Source: Flavobacterium subsaxonicum WB 4.1-42 = DSM 21790 (GTDB lineage: Bacteria > Bacteroidota > Bacteroidia > Flavobacteriales > Flavobacteriaceae). Taken from it: DNA of 64,000 nucleotides. The stretch is from assembly GCF_000422725.1 (NCBI RefSeq), contig NZ_AUGP01000017.1, forward strand, positions 496,001 through 560,000, written 5' to 3'. A program made the translations under genes and the position numbers. Below, piece after piece: positions 5,585 to 14,548 of the stretch. Positions within the stretch are counted from its first letter, which is position 1; the number at the start of each line of letters is the position of its first letter. The notes under the pieces were generated by a model that searched no databases, was not told the DNA's origin, and saw only the letters and a program-made list of their open reading frames with translations.

Positions 5585-8338
5585 TTATATATTATACCTA
5601 ACCGTTAGCAATAAATAGCGCGGCTGCACCCTGTAGCGCGATGTACGGGTGCTGAACTGGTTAAAGCTGTCATCGTTTAAAGATGTGGTATTTAGCAGGT
5701 TGGTGCCTCCCACTTTAAACTCCCACTTGCTACCCGGCTGGCGGTACATTACATAGGCACTTAAAAAATCATATTCGTTATCGGATGTTTTAACATCGTT
5801 ATAATAGTGGCTGTAAGTATAATCGGCGGTTACGGTAAACGCTTCCCAAAACAGGTAATCCATACGGGCATACGGGCTGTGGGTATAGAATTTATTGTTG
5901 GCATAATCGTTAATGGTTAACGTATACCCCACCTCTAAATTAGGCCAGCTTTTATAATTGGTGCTAAAACTTGCGTTGTAGTTTTGTGTAAATTGCTCGC
6001 TTACCTGCCTTAACGAATTTTCTATAGTAACATCGGTACTGCCTCCGGTCTGGTCGAACCTAAAGTTATTAAACTTACTCCACGAAAGGCTGCCCCCTGC
6101 CGATGCCTTATAATGGCGTGCAAAGCTGCGGGTGTAGCCAATGGAGCCCGACACTACCTGATCGGCAAAATTAGAGTTGTCTACCGTGCTTACCTGGTTA
6201 ATACCGCTAAATGCCGAAAGGTTTTTTATAGCATCCATACGGTGGCTGTAATTAACGTTGGCAAATATCTGCGTAAAATTAAACATGTTGTACTTAGCGT
6301 AATTTAGGTTATGCGTTTGATACAGGGCATTCTCTAAATTACGGTTACCCCTAAACAACGAGTTATAATTGTTTAAAAGCAGCCCCTGTGCAAATTTGGC
6401 AACATCGGTAAAATCGGTCGTCATGTTATAAGTGTATTGCAACCTTTCCGATTTTTTAAGCTGGTATACGGCGTAAACATCGGGCAGTACCCTCATAAAA
6501 TTGTTATCTACCTTAGTGCCTAATTGCTCGTTAAAAGAGCTGTAACTGTGTACACTTACCCCCGGATTAACCGTAAACTTGCCAACAATAAACTTATAGT
6601 GTGCGCCTAAAAATACATCGTTAAAGCTGTAGTTTACGTTGTTCTTGGTATTCTCGTTAAGGTCGGTTTCTGTACCACTATCCAGAACCTGGAAAATAGC
6701 ACTGTTAAACCCCTGGTACGAATAGGTATTGCCTAACGTAAGGTTTATGTTGCTTTTTGGTGTAAGCATGTAGTAATAATCGGCTTTGGCATCTACCTTA
6801 TTGGTGGTTACAAAACGGGTCTGGTTAATATCGTAGCGCGTAGCAGGCAATAGCCCAAGGTTTAACGACGCATCACCAATGGCAGCATCCGGAAAGGGAT
6901 TGTTGGCAAGATTAGCGTTATAAAACGGGTCTTCTTCCTGGTACAAATGCTGCAACTCGAATGCAAATACATTTTTGTCGTCTAACGTATAGTACAGGTT
7001 AAAGTTTTGGTTTACAGAGAAAGGATTCTGTTTCTTCAAGGTGTAAATATCCTGGCTTTGCGATGTTTCCGGGTAAACCGAAGAGAACAAGGCATTATCT
7101 TCAGATTGTTTTGATGTTTTAAAAAACGCATCATAATCCATCTGGAAATTCTTGTTGGGCTTGTAGGTGGAGCTAAGTTTAAACAAAGCAAAATCGCTGC
7201 GTTGCAAAGAAGTCTCATCAGTATCCTGCGTTGTTTCGGGGTCGCCCGTAACAGGGTCTAACACCTGGTTACGACTGTGCGTTTCCAGTCCGTTCTTACT
7301 CGAATTTATAATGGCAAAGCCACTAATTGTCCACGTTTCTATAGGGTTGTAGCTAAAGTTAGCCGCACCAAATTTAGTTTCAATTTCTTTAGCCCTGTTG
7401 TTTCTAAGTAACGTTAGGCCAAGATCGTTAGAGCCTACACTAAAGTTAGTACCGCCCTTTTTCATCATGTTCTTAAAACCGCCACTCATTTTAAAATAAT
7501 CCTGCATGGTAAGCGGCAGCTCACCCGTATTATTAAAATTGCCGATAAGGTTTATGCTATATTTAGGGCTGTAGTAAAACAACTTAGGGTTAACAATGTA
7601 GCGTTCGCCTTCGCCAATACTAGCTCCTGCCGAAACATCGCCAAACATAAAATTCTTTTTGCCATCTTTAAGCTTAATGTTCATGGCAACATTTTCTTCG
7701 TTATTCTCAAGTCCTTTAAGCTGACCCACCTCGTTATAATTTCGAAGCACCTCAATTTTATCCAGAGCATCGGCAGGAATGTTCTTTACCCCCAGTTTGG
7801 TGTCGCCATCAAAAAAATCTTTGCCCTCTACCATTAATTTGGTAACAGTCTTGCCCTCTACCTTAACGCCTCCATCGGCATCTACCTCTACACCCGGCAG
7901 TTTTTTAAGCACGTCTTCCAGCTTGCGTTCTGTACCGTTGGTAAACGAGTCAGAGTTATACACAATAGTATCGCCTTTTATGGTAACCGGCATTTCCTGC
8001 ACAATTTCCAGCTCTTTAAGTTCAACTCCCGCCTTGAGTACGATACTTTTAACGGAGTTGGCAGCCCCCATTTTAACCTCTTCTTCAAAGCTGGAATAGC
8101 CAATGTAACTGGCCTTTATGGTATAGGTAGTATTAGCTTTAAGCTGTAGCTGAAAACGCCCGGTATCATCGGTAATGGCATACGAATCCATTGTATTGGT
8201 TACTTTGTTAACCGCCATTATATTGGCCATTTCTAACGCAACACCGGTAGAATCTTTAATGGTACCTTCTAACCGCACGTTTTGTGCAAAGGTGGCAACA
8301 GAAAAAAACAGGGCAAGCCCCAGTAGTATTTTAACCAT
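5585..8338 (-). CDS. TonB-receptor-like outer membrane beta-barrel protein with carboxypeptidase-like domain
   Basis: 917 aa. A signal peptide (residues 1-18, ending FAQ) is followed by a carboxypeptidase-regulatory-like Ig domain (about 20-100, VRLEGTIKDSTGVALEMANI), a plug-like region (about 115-230, VLKKLPGVEVDADGGVKVEG and NIPADALDKIEVLRNYNE), and a barrel of alternating aromatic strands to the end, with the terminal strand LLLTVRYNI. This matches the OMP_b-brl family of TonB-receptor-like proteins rather than a canonical SusC. Its substrate is unknown. It lies 43 nt downstream of a GLPGLI gene in the same orientation, a pairing common in Flavobacteria. Likely an outer membrane importer or export-linked barrel. 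Confidence 0.85.
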   Translation of the reverse strand: MVKILLGLALFFSVATFAQNVRLEGTIKDSTGVALEMANIMAVNKVTNTMDSYAITDDTGRFQLQLKANTTYTIKASYIGYSSFEEEVKMGAANSVKSIVLKAGVELKELEIVQEMPVTIKGDTIVYNSDSFTNGTERKLEDVLKKLPGVEVDADGGVKVEGKTVTKLMVEGKDFFDGDTKLGVKNIPADALDKIEVLRNYNEVGQLKGLENNEENVAMNIKLKDGKKNFMFGDVSAGASIGEGERYIVNPKLFYYSPKYSINLIGNFNNTGELPLTMQDYFKMSGGFKNMMKKGGTNFSVGSNDLGLTLLRNNRAKEIETKFGAANFSYNPIETWTISGFAIINSSKNGLETHSRNQVLDPVTGDPETTQDTDETSLQRSDFALFKLSSTYKPNKNFQMDYDAFFKTSKQSEDNALFSSVYPETSQSQDIYTLKKQNPFSVNQNFNLYYTLDDKNVFAFELQHLYQEEDPFYNANLANNPFPDAAIGDASLNLGLLPATRYDINQTRFVTTNKVDAKADYYYMLTPKSNINLTLGNTYSYQGFNSAIFQVLDSGTETDLNENTKNNVNYSFNDVFLGAHYKFIVGKFTVNPGVSVHSYSSFNEQLGTKVDNNFMRVLPDVYAVYQLKKSERLQYTYNMTTDFTDVAKFAQGLLLNNYNSLFRGNRNLENALYQTHNLNYAKYNMFNFTQIFANVNYSHRMDAIKNLSAFSGINQVSTVDNSNFADQVVSGSIGYTRSFARHYKASAGGSLSWSKFNNFRFDQTGGSTDVTIENSLRQVSEQFTQNYNASFSTNYKSWPNLEVGYTLTINDYANNKFYTHSPYARMDYLFWEAFTVTADYTYSHYYNDVKTSDNEYDFLSAYVMYRQPGSKWEFKVGGTNLLNTTSLNDDSFNQFSTRTSRYRVQPRYLLLTVRYNI

Positions 8339-8381
8339 TTTAGGGAAATGTAATTGTGTGAGAATGCTGAGTGCGAAAAGC

Positions 8382-9278
8382 TTAGTTCATGCGCGGTGGC
8401 CTCATGCCACCTGGACCTCCCTGCCCCTGGTACATCTGGCGCATTTCTTCCATTTTTTTAACCACAAGGTCGTCAAACTCTGCCTGGGTAACTTTTTTGC
8501 CTTTGGTTGGCGCTTTAATCTCGGCTTTTTCTTTAGTGTTAAGCACTATTTTACTGCAAAGCAATATAGTGCGGCCATCGGTAACCTCTAAAATAAGTCC
8601 CGGCAGGCCCCAGTAATTTTCAGGTCCCTGGTTAATGGGTATCTCCGGAGAATACCATGCTGTTATGGTAACATCTTTAGGTATTTCCATCTGGTCCATA
8701 AAATTGGTAGATTTAGGCTCATCAGCCTTTTTGGTATCGTCTTTTTTGGCATCATCCTTCTTCATTCTCAAATTCCTGAAGTCCGATTTACTTGCCGGTA
8801 TAACAGCCGTAGCTTTATAGCAGGTATAGTTGCCTATTTTTTTGGTTTCGCTTTCCATTTTCCAGGTAAGCTTAGGCAGGGTATCATCTATTAAAAACTC
8901 TTTGCCAAAAACTTCTTTTTCTATAACGTAGCGTTTTTCTTTTACGTTTTTAAAGTGCTTGCCGCCACCGCCCATAAAACTGGCCATCATGCGCATGCCG
9001 CCGCCATCCTGACCGGGAGCATCGAGTTTTTCTTCTTCTTCGTAAACCGAAGCCGTTTTATCAAAACGGAGTGTAAATGTTTTTTCGAGGGCTTTTTTCA
9101 TACGCTCCTCTATTTGTTTGCGCATTTCGGGCGTAATATCGCGGCCACCGGGTGCACCCATTTTAGACATATCGGGCAGGGTGGTTTTAGATTCGTACAC
9201 CGCCATTCCCTGAAAATCTTGTGCGTTAACCGTTAGTGCGCTAAATACGGCAAGTAGTATATAGGTTATTTTTTTCAT
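8382..9278 (-). CDS. GLPGLI family secreted protein
   Basis: 298 aa with signal peptide MKKITYILLAVFSALTVNAQ. The family hallmark YWGLPGLILEV is near residue 220, preceded by the usual NYTCYKATAVI and ITAWYSPEIP strands. Function of the family is unknown; members are periplasmic or outer-membrane-associated and often precede TonB-type receptors, as here. Unusual here: a Gly/Met/His-rich stretch (GGGMRMMASFMGGGGKHF, about 90-110), a Lys/Asp-rich insert (KKDDAKKDDTKKADEP), and a Gly/Pro/Met-rich tail (QGQGGPGGMRPPRMN). The Met/His content could bind metal, but this is speculation. It probably forms an operon with the 917-aa barrel gene. Confidence 0.88.
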   Translation of the reverse strand: MKKITYILLAVFSALTVNAQDFQGMAVYESKTTLPDMSKMGAPGGRDITPEMRKQIEERMKKALEKTFTLRFDKTASVYEEEEKLDAPGQDGGGMRMMASFMGGGGKHFKNVKEKRYVIEKEVFGKEFLIDDTLPKLTWKMESETKKIGNYTCYKATAVIPASKSDFRNLRMKKDDAKKDDTKKADEPKSTNFMDQMEIPKDVTITAWYSPEIPINQGPENYWGLPGLILEVTDGRTILLCSKIVLNTKEKAEIKAPTKGKKVTQAEFDDLVVKKMEEMRQMYQGQGGPGGMRPPRMN

Positions 9279-9475
9279 GCTGATCTTAGTATTTTTTAGT
9301 TTAGACTATTAAAAGCCCGTTTAGTTACACAGACTTGTCTTAAATTTTATACTAAAATAGAACTTTAACTACAATGCCCGAAAAAATATATACAAATAGG
9401 GCAAAACAAGCGGTAAATGGGGCATTTATGGCTATAACTAAAGCGTAGAATGTAGCATTGGGGTTGCTTATTTGG

Positions 9476-9591
9476 CCTCATCCCCAGCCCCTCTCCTTTG
9501 GAGAGGGGAGCGTGAAAAGGTTACACTGGTCGGATAAGTTATACATGAGTGAAGCTGCTCCCCTCTCCAAAGGAGAGGGGCTAGGGTGAGG
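9476..9591. repeat. Long inverted repeat with self-complementary arms
   Basis: Left arm 9476-9511 and right arm 9557-9591 are near-perfect inverted copies (CCTCATCCCCAGCCCCTC and onward), and each arm itself folds on CTCTCC-TTTGGAGAG. The 45-nt spacer looks unrelated. It touches the stop codon of the FadL-like gene (9592). Similar CCCCTCTCCTTTGGAGAGGGG elements recur in Flavobacterium genomes (recollection). The rest of the 9279-9591 gap, 9279-9475, shows no ORF, promoter match or hairpin that I can support. Confidence 0.85.
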
Positions 9592-10845
9592 TTACTCAAA
9601 CTTGCGTTTTACAAACCAAATATCGTCAAGGCTTAAGTTTACGGTAATTAGGTGGTATTTTTCTTTTACAAGGGTGTTAGATATTTGCCCCCTTTGGCCG
9701 TAGCTGTACGATATGTTTAAGAAGGAGTTGCCCCTTTGGCTTAACGGTAACGCAAGACCCGATGTTAGTGCCAGGTTTTTAATACGGGTGCCGTTTACCT
9801 CAAGGTAGCCGTTATCCATATTGGTGCCCAGCCTGTATTTCATGCGCTCTAAATAAGTTGGGCGCGATTTAATGCGATAATACTCTAAACCTACGCCTAT
9901 TAAATCCTGGTCGGTAAAGGCACCAATGTTATCTTCCATATCGGTAGCGTTCCAAAAAGAGTGCTTATAATCGGCGTTAAGCGTAAGGACATCGGCAAAG
10001 GTGTATTTAATACCCACGGTAAATTCGGCAGGCAGTTTAAAATTAGGTATGGTCCTGTTAACATCTTCAACGTCGCTTTCCAATAAGTTTACAATTTTAT
10101 ACACCTCCCTGTCCTGAGTACCACCAAGGGTGGCCGGCAGGGTAACTACACCTGCAAAAGTAAATTTAGTATTGGGCATGTATTGAAAGCCCACCCCAAA
10201 GCGCACGCCACCATAGTGGTTAACTTCAGATACGCTAAGGTAATCGCCGTCGAGAGTAACATACTCACTTTCGGTAATATTACCAAAATAGTACGATGCA
10301 TTAAGACCCACATTTAATTTGGGGGTTAACTTGTAGCCGTAGTTAATAGCAACGTTGTTAAGCCCACCACTGCCCTCTATATTGCTGCTAAAGGTTTGGT
10401 CTGACCCTTCTATAACCCCGGTTACACCCTGCAGATAATAGCCAACATCTGAATACGGCAGCATACTGATACCAATACCCGACCTCTCTGAAATGGCCAG
10501 TGCCACACTTATGTTAGAAAAGTTGTAGGTTTTCTTAGTACTCTCGTCGGCGTTGTTGGTAAAGTAGTTTTGCTCTGCTTTTAGGCCGATATCGGTCATA
10601 AAAGAATTTTTAAGGATGCCGGCGTATGCCGCTGGGTTAAGGTTGTTAATAGCCGTTTCGCCCGAAAGGGCTATACCACTCCTACCCAGGGCATTTGTTT
10701 TGCCGGCATTTGATGAATTGAGACTGCCTAAACCAAATAACGAATACGGAGAGCTGGTTAGGTTATTAGTCTCAGACTGGCCAAAAGCAACCGTTGCCGT
10801 TAGCAAAAGGCATAGCAATGCCAGCCTATTTATCGTATATAACAT
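9592..10845 (-). CDS. FadL/OMPP1-like outer membrane protein
   Basis: 417 aa. Signal peptide MLYTINRLALLCLLLTATVAFGQ, then SPYSLFGLGSLNSSNAGKTNALGRSGIAL and NNLNPAAYAGI, the N-terminal hatch-like pattern of FadL/OMPP1-type barrels, followed by amphipathic strands to the C-terminus. The FadL family moves hydrophobic compounds across the outer membrane, but no substrate can be inferred here. Its start overlaps the end of the DUF4270 lipoprotein gene by 20 bp in the same direction, so the two are translated from one mRNA. The stop is at the edge of a large inverted repeat, which may end the transcript. Confidence 0.8.
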   Translation of the reverse strand: MLYTINRLALLCLLLTATVAFGQSETNNLTSSPYSLFGLGSLNSSNAGKTNALGRSGIALSGETAINNLNPAAYAGILKNSFMTDIGLKAEQNYFTNNADESTKKTYNFSNISVALAISERSGIGISMLPYSDVGYYLQGVTGVIEGSDQTFSSNIEGSGGLNNVAINYGYKLTPKLNVGLNASYYFGNITESEYVTLDGDYLSVSEVNHYGGVRFGVGFQYMPNTKFTFAGVVTLPATLGGTQDREVYKIVNLLESDVEDVNRTIPNFKLPAEFTVGIKYTFADVLTLNADYKHSFWNATDMEDNIGAFTDQDLIGVGLEYYRIKSRPTYLERMKYRLGTNMDNGYLEVNGTRIKNLALTSGLALPLSQRGNSFLNISYSYGQRGQISNTLVKEKYHLITVNLSLDDIWFVKRKFE

Positions 10846-12142
10846 AGGTAAGTTCTAATCTGGATTTGTAATTGGTATTTTTTTCGCCGTTAAGTATAAG
10901 GCGCTCTGTAGTAGAATTAAAGTTTACGGGCACCAGTATAATGCCGTACTTGGCATAATCGGCGTTATTAATGGCGTTGGTAAGAAAAACTTCTACAGGG
11001 GCTACAAGATATACCTCGTTATTTTCTACATCCTGCTTGTCTACATAAGCCATAATAGGGTTATCGGCACTATCAGTAAGGCGGCTAACGTAATCGTTAT
11101 TCTGGTCTATTACATACATATAGAGCGAATCGCTGGTATACAGGTTTTTGCTGTAATTGGCATTCTGGATCTTAATTTTTAAGTTGGCCTTAAAAATATC
11201 GCCGTTGCCATTGCCGCTGTTTACCGTAGCAATTTCGCGTATGCTGGGAAAAGTGAATTTTGTAGTTATACCAATGCCCGCCTGTATAAAGGCATAATTG
11301 TTTAAGGATGATGTTGTGGCCTCGTTTTCCTGCCCTGTTAAGCTTTGGAGCAGCGTACCGGCCCTGTCGCTCTCTACCCGGCTAAAATGCTTGGGGTTTG
11401 TGCCACTGTTATAAACCATGTCTACATATTGTACAGCGGTGCTTTCTTCGCCGGGTATTTTATAATACATACGCACATAACTTGTAGAAGCTGTAAAGCC
11501 CATTATAGCGGCATCCTCTGCATCATCGGCACTAATTTTAAAGCCTTTAAAATAATCGGTAAACTGCTCGGCATCGTTAATAATACTGTTTTGTATTTTA
11601 GAAAACAGGTTTTGCCCAAAATTATAATCGAGTGTTACCGTAAGCGAATCGCGGCTTATGCGGGGCTTAAATGTTTTTTGCCCAATAATAGTGCTACTTG
11701 CAGCAACATCGGATGTATTGTAGAAATACGACTGATCGTTCTTAAAGCGAATCTCTTTAGTAAGCTCCTGTATTTTTATGGTTTTAGGCTGTAGCGTATC
11801 GTTATAATAAAAACCATCGTAAGGCATGTTTAGCACCACGCTGTCTAAAACTGCGGCATCGTCTATATAATAGGTTTCAGGTAAAAAATCGATAAATCCG
11901 GTTGCCTTTACCTTTCCAAAATAGGGGTCTGCATACCGGCCCACCATTATCCTGTCGTAGCCGGATGTTGTAATACTATCGTACCTAAAGGTAGACATGT
12001 TTAAACCAAAGGTATCTATTTGTACCACCTTAATATTGCTTTGGGTAAAATCCTGTCCCGACTCGAAAGCATCGGTATCATTATCGCAGGACAGCAGCAA
12101 AAGGGTAGCAAAAAAAAGCAGGGTGCTATATAAAATTCGCAT
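10826..12142 (-). CDS. DUF4270 family lipoprotein
   Basis: 438 aa. The signal ends in lipobox LLLSC (Cys20), followed by an acidic DNDTD stretch of the kind associated with surface export in Bacteroidota. The body matches DUF4270: VKVVQIDTFGLNMSTFRYDSI-like opening, VGRYADPYFGKVKATGFIDF, and the C-terminal APVEVFLTNAINNADYAKYGIILVPVNF. The role is unknown; members are widespread envelope lipoproteins in Flavobacteriia. Its last codons overlap the start of the FadL-like barrel gene, suggesting that lipoprotein and barrel work together. A -7 element lies at 12161-12168. Confidence 0.85.
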   Translation of the reverse strand: MRILYSTLLFFATLLLLSCDNDTDAFESGQDFTQSNIKVVQIDTFGLNMSTFRYDSITTSGYDRIMVGRYADPYFGKVKATGFIDFLPETYYIDDAAVLDSVVLNMPYDGFYYNDTLQPKTIKIQELTKEIRFKNDQSYFYNTSDVAASSTIIGQKTFKPRISRDSLTVTLDYNFGQNLFSKIQNSIINDAEQFTDYFKGFKISADDAEDAAIMGFTASTSYVRMYYKIPGEESTAVQYVDMVYNSGTNPKHFSRVESDRAGTLLQSLTGQENEATTSSLNNYAFIQAGIGITTKFTFPSIREIATVNSGNGNGDIFKANLKIKIQNANYSKNLYTSDSLYMYVIDQNNDYVSRLTDSADNPIMAYVDKQDVENNEVYLVAPVEVFLTNAINNADYAKYGIILVPVNFNSTTERLILNGEKNTNYKSRLELTYVIYDK

Positions 12143-12160
12143 AATTATTAATTAGGTAGC

Positions 12161-12168
12161 CAAAAATA
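12161..12168 (-). promoter_or_regulatory. -7 element for the DUF4270 lipoprotein operon
   Basis: TATTTTTG on the minus strand, 18 nt before the start codon. A small palindrome (TAGGT/ACCTA, 12167-12180) overlaps it and could be an operator. Confidence 0.55.
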
Positions 12169-12341
12169 GGTTACTACCTAACCATCTAAAAAAACATATA
12201 TATAATACCCCAAAAAGCAACTACAAACAGGCCTATTTTACCTACGGATGGCATTATGGGCATTGGTAGACAAAAAACGGGTAATTGTAGAAACAATATG
12301 CCCATCAATATATTATAGTTTTTGGTGTATCAAAATAAAAA

Positions 12342-12349
12342 TATGTTTG
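12342..12349 (+). promoter_or_regulatory. -7 element for the barrel-Kelch-DUF4907-kinase operon
   Basis: TATGTTTG, a perfect TAnnTTTG, 17 nt before the start codon. TTTTTGG lies upstream with a spacer slightly shorter than usual. Confidence 0.55.
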
Positions 12350-12366
12350 CCTAAACTTTTGCTACC

Positions 12367-13230
12367 ATGTATAGATTGTTTGCTGCCTTATTGTTGTTAG
12401 TTACAGGTGCAGGTTACTCGCAGGAAATAACAAATTCTTTTAAATACGATTATACCACCCAGCATAATAGCGGGTCTACGTCGTTTACGCGGCATTTTGC
12501 GCAGTTTAATTATACGCAGCATTTTGCCGAAAGCAAATTGTTGTACACGGCAGGGGTGTCTTTATACAACGTAGAGAGCAACAGGCTTACTACACCATTT
12601 AATGGCAGCACTATAGAAGGCATAACATCTTTAAAGGTAGGTGTTAGTTATTTGTTTAAGATTGGCGGCACTTGGGAGGGTGTCGCCTCTTTAACACCAG
12701 AGCTTAACACCAATTTTGAGGGTGCAGGTATTAAAGATATTTACCCCGGCTTTTTTGTGGGCGTAACCAAAACCACAACCGGCAACCGCCCCTCTACATT
12801 GACTATGGGTGTGGGCTATAAGGGCTATTTTGGTAAGTACAGGTTTATGCCCATTATTAATTACTATAAAAAGGTTAACGAAAAAATATCGTATAACCTT
12901 GGCATACCGGCCACAGAGTTTGCTTATAAGTTAGGTACACGGCACACACTAAAATCGGTTGTTTTTGCAGATGCCATCTATACTAAGATTGGGGGAGACA
13001 ATTATGTAAACGATGGCCTGCAAGGCAACAATGCCGCCAAAATAAACACCTTAGAAATGCTAACCGTTAATGCGGGTCTGGAATACAACTACCTATCTGC
13101 AGACGGGTGGATTGGCACCCTTAAAACCGGCTATAGCTTTTACAACAACCTTGAGTTTAATAATACCAACATAAATTTTAATAACAGCTTATATATATCA
13201 ATAGGTTTTAAATACAATTTAAATTTTTAA
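12367..13230 (+). CDS. Outer membrane beta-barrel protein, DUF6268-like
   Basis: 287 aa with signal peptide MYRLFAALLLLVTGAGYSQ. The rest is alternating hydrophobic/polar strands rich in Tyr, Asn and Gly, ending in the barrel-closing strand SLYISIGFKYNLNF. It resembles the DUF6268 outer membrane barrels; the assignment is from general pattern. It opens a run of five genes with spacings of a few bases or overlaps, followed by a Kelch lipoprotein, a DUF4907 protein and a LytS/LytTR pair. This suggests that barrel, lipoprotein and signalling genes serve one envelope process. Confidence 0.78.
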   Translation: MYRLFAALLLLVTGAGYSQEITNSFKYDYTTQHNSGSTSFTRHFAQFNYTQHFAESKLLYTAGVSLYNVESNRLTTPFNGSTIEGITSLKVGVSYLFKIGGTWEGVASLTPELNTNFEGAGIKDIYPGFFVGVTKTTTGNRPSTLTMGVGYKGYFGKYRFMPIINYYKKVNEKISYNLGIPATEFAYKLGTRHTLKSVVFADAIYTKIGGDNYVNDGLQGNNAAKINTLEMLTVNAGLEYNYLSADGWIGTLKTGYSFYNNLEFNNTNINFNNSLYISIGFKYNLNF

Positions 13231-13236
13231 ATGCAC

Positions 13237-14226
13237 ATGAAAAATCCCTTCTTACGTAAAAATAACAAACTATTATGGGGCCTTGCCCTAACGGCCTCGC
13301 TTTTAACGGGCTGCTCCAGCGATGATGATGCCGACGATCTTGGCAACTGGATTACCAGTACCGTGTTTGACGGTTCTCCACGCAGCGGCGCAGTATCTTT
13401 TGTTATAGACAACTTTGGCTATGTGGGCACGGGATACGACGGAGACGATTACCTTACCGATTTTTGGCAATACAATATAGATGGCGGCTACTGGGTACAA
13501 AAGGCGGCTTTCCCGGGTGTGGGCCGAAGCTCTGCCGTGGCATTTGCCATTAACAGCAATGGCTACATTGGTACCGGTTATGACGGTACAGATGAGCTGG
13601 GCGATTTTTACAAATACGATACCGGTGCCAATACCTGGACACAGATAGCCAATTATGGCGGTACTGCAAGGCGCGCTGCCGTAGGGTTTAACTCTACTAC
13701 CAGCGGCTATGTAGGTTCTGGCTTTGATGGCGATGGCGACCGTAAAGATTTTTACAAATACAACCCTGATACCGATACCTGGGAAGAACAGTTTGGTTTT
13801 GGCGGTAACAAAAGGCGCGAAGGCGTAACGTTTACCATTGGTACTAAGGTATACTTTGGCACAGGTGCTTCTAACCTTATTAACCAGGTAGATTTCTGGG
13901 TGTTTGATACAACAACCGAAGTATGGACAAGACTTAAAGACCTTGATGATGACGATGCCTATACTATTGTTCGCTCTGGCGGTACCGGGTTTTCTATGGG
14001 CAGCTACGGCTACATTTGCGGTGGCGACAGCAACACCGTTTGGGAGTACAGCCCTGCTACAGACGAGTGGGACAAGAAAACTGATTTTGAAGGTGCCACA
14101 AGGCAGGATGCCGTTGCCCTTAATACAAGCACAAGAGGCTTTGTACTGTTAGGCAAATATGGCAACTACTATTATGATGATATGTTTGAGTTTAAACCTT
14201 TTGATGATTATGACGACGAAGATTAA
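13237..14226 (+). CDS. Six-bladed Kelch-repeat lipoprotein
   Basis: 329 aa. The signal ends in lipobox LLTGC followed by SSDDDADD, an acidic tether typical of exported Bacteroidota lipoproteins. Six Kelch-like blades follow, each of about 48 residues with the pattern AV.F.....GY.GTG.D....DF..Y....W, the middle three ending in ..RR. The fifth blade is short and the sixth is degenerate. A six-bladed propeller normally binds glycans or protein partners. I start at the ATG at 13237 (MKNPFLRKNN) rather than 13231, which directly abuts the previous stop. It overlaps the DUF4907 gene by 17 bp. Confidence 0.85.
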   Translation: MKNPFLRKNNKLLWGLALTASLLTGCSSDDDADDLGNWITSTVFDGSPRSGAVSFVIDNFGYVGTGYDGDDYLTDFWQYNIDGGYWVQKAAFPGVGRSSAVAFAINSNGYIGTGYDGTDELGDFYKYDTGANTWTQIANYGGTARRAAVGFNSTTSGYVGSGFDGDGDRKDFYKYNPDTDTWEEQFGFGGNKRREGVTFTIGTKVYFGTGASNLINQVDFWVFDTTTEVWTRLKDLDDDDAYTIVRSGGTGFSMGSYGYICGGDSNTVWEYSPATDEWDKKTDFEGATRQDAVALNTSTRGFVLLGKYGNYYYDDMFEFKPFDDYDDED

Positions 14227-14548
14227 TAATTATTACCGTTGCATAAAACTTTATAGCACAATTGCCGTTTTGCTTTTACTTACCAGTTCTTGCAATACAA
14301 AACAAACCAATGCCCCGCAAAGTACTGTGTACCGCGCGGGCAGCGGTTTTGGATATAGTATTAGCATTAAGGGCAAATTACTTATTAAGCAGGATTTTAT
14401 ACCGGGCATAGAGGGCAACACCGCTTTTTGCGACAGCCTCGATGCTGTAAAAGTAAGCAACTGCGTAATAGATAAAATTAAGCACAAACAAATGCCCGGC
14501 ATTACCCAACAGGACCTGGATTCGTTAAAAATAAAAACAAAATGCTAA
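14210..14548 (+). CDS. DUF4907 domain protein
   Basis: 112 aa. It starts inside the end of the Kelch gene (MTTKINNYYRC), with a hydrophobic signal (STIAVLLLLTSSC). The Cys could be lipidated, but Thr at -3 is not a standard lipobox. The mature part VYRAGSGFGYSISIKGKLLIKQDFIPG and DKIKHKQMPGITQQDLDSL follows DUF4907. Function unknown; such proteins usually sit beside Kelch lipoproteins in this phylum. An upstream ATG at 14159 would only add residues read from the Kelch C-terminal codons. The stop overlaps the kinase start in ATGCTAA. Confidence 0.78.
   Translation: MTTKINNYYRCIKLYSTIAVLLLLTSSCNTKQTNAPQSTVYRAGSGFGYSISIKGKLLIKQDFIPGIEGNTAFCDSLDAVKVSNCVIDKIKHKQMPGITQQDLDSLKIKTKC

Noticed and set aside
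9476..9591. CRISPR array
   Set aside because: Only two inverted copies, not direct repeats with spacers; no cas genes.
14159..14209. Earlier start for the DUF4907 protein
   Set aside because: These codons encode the Kelch C-terminus in another frame; the signal peptide begins at 14210.
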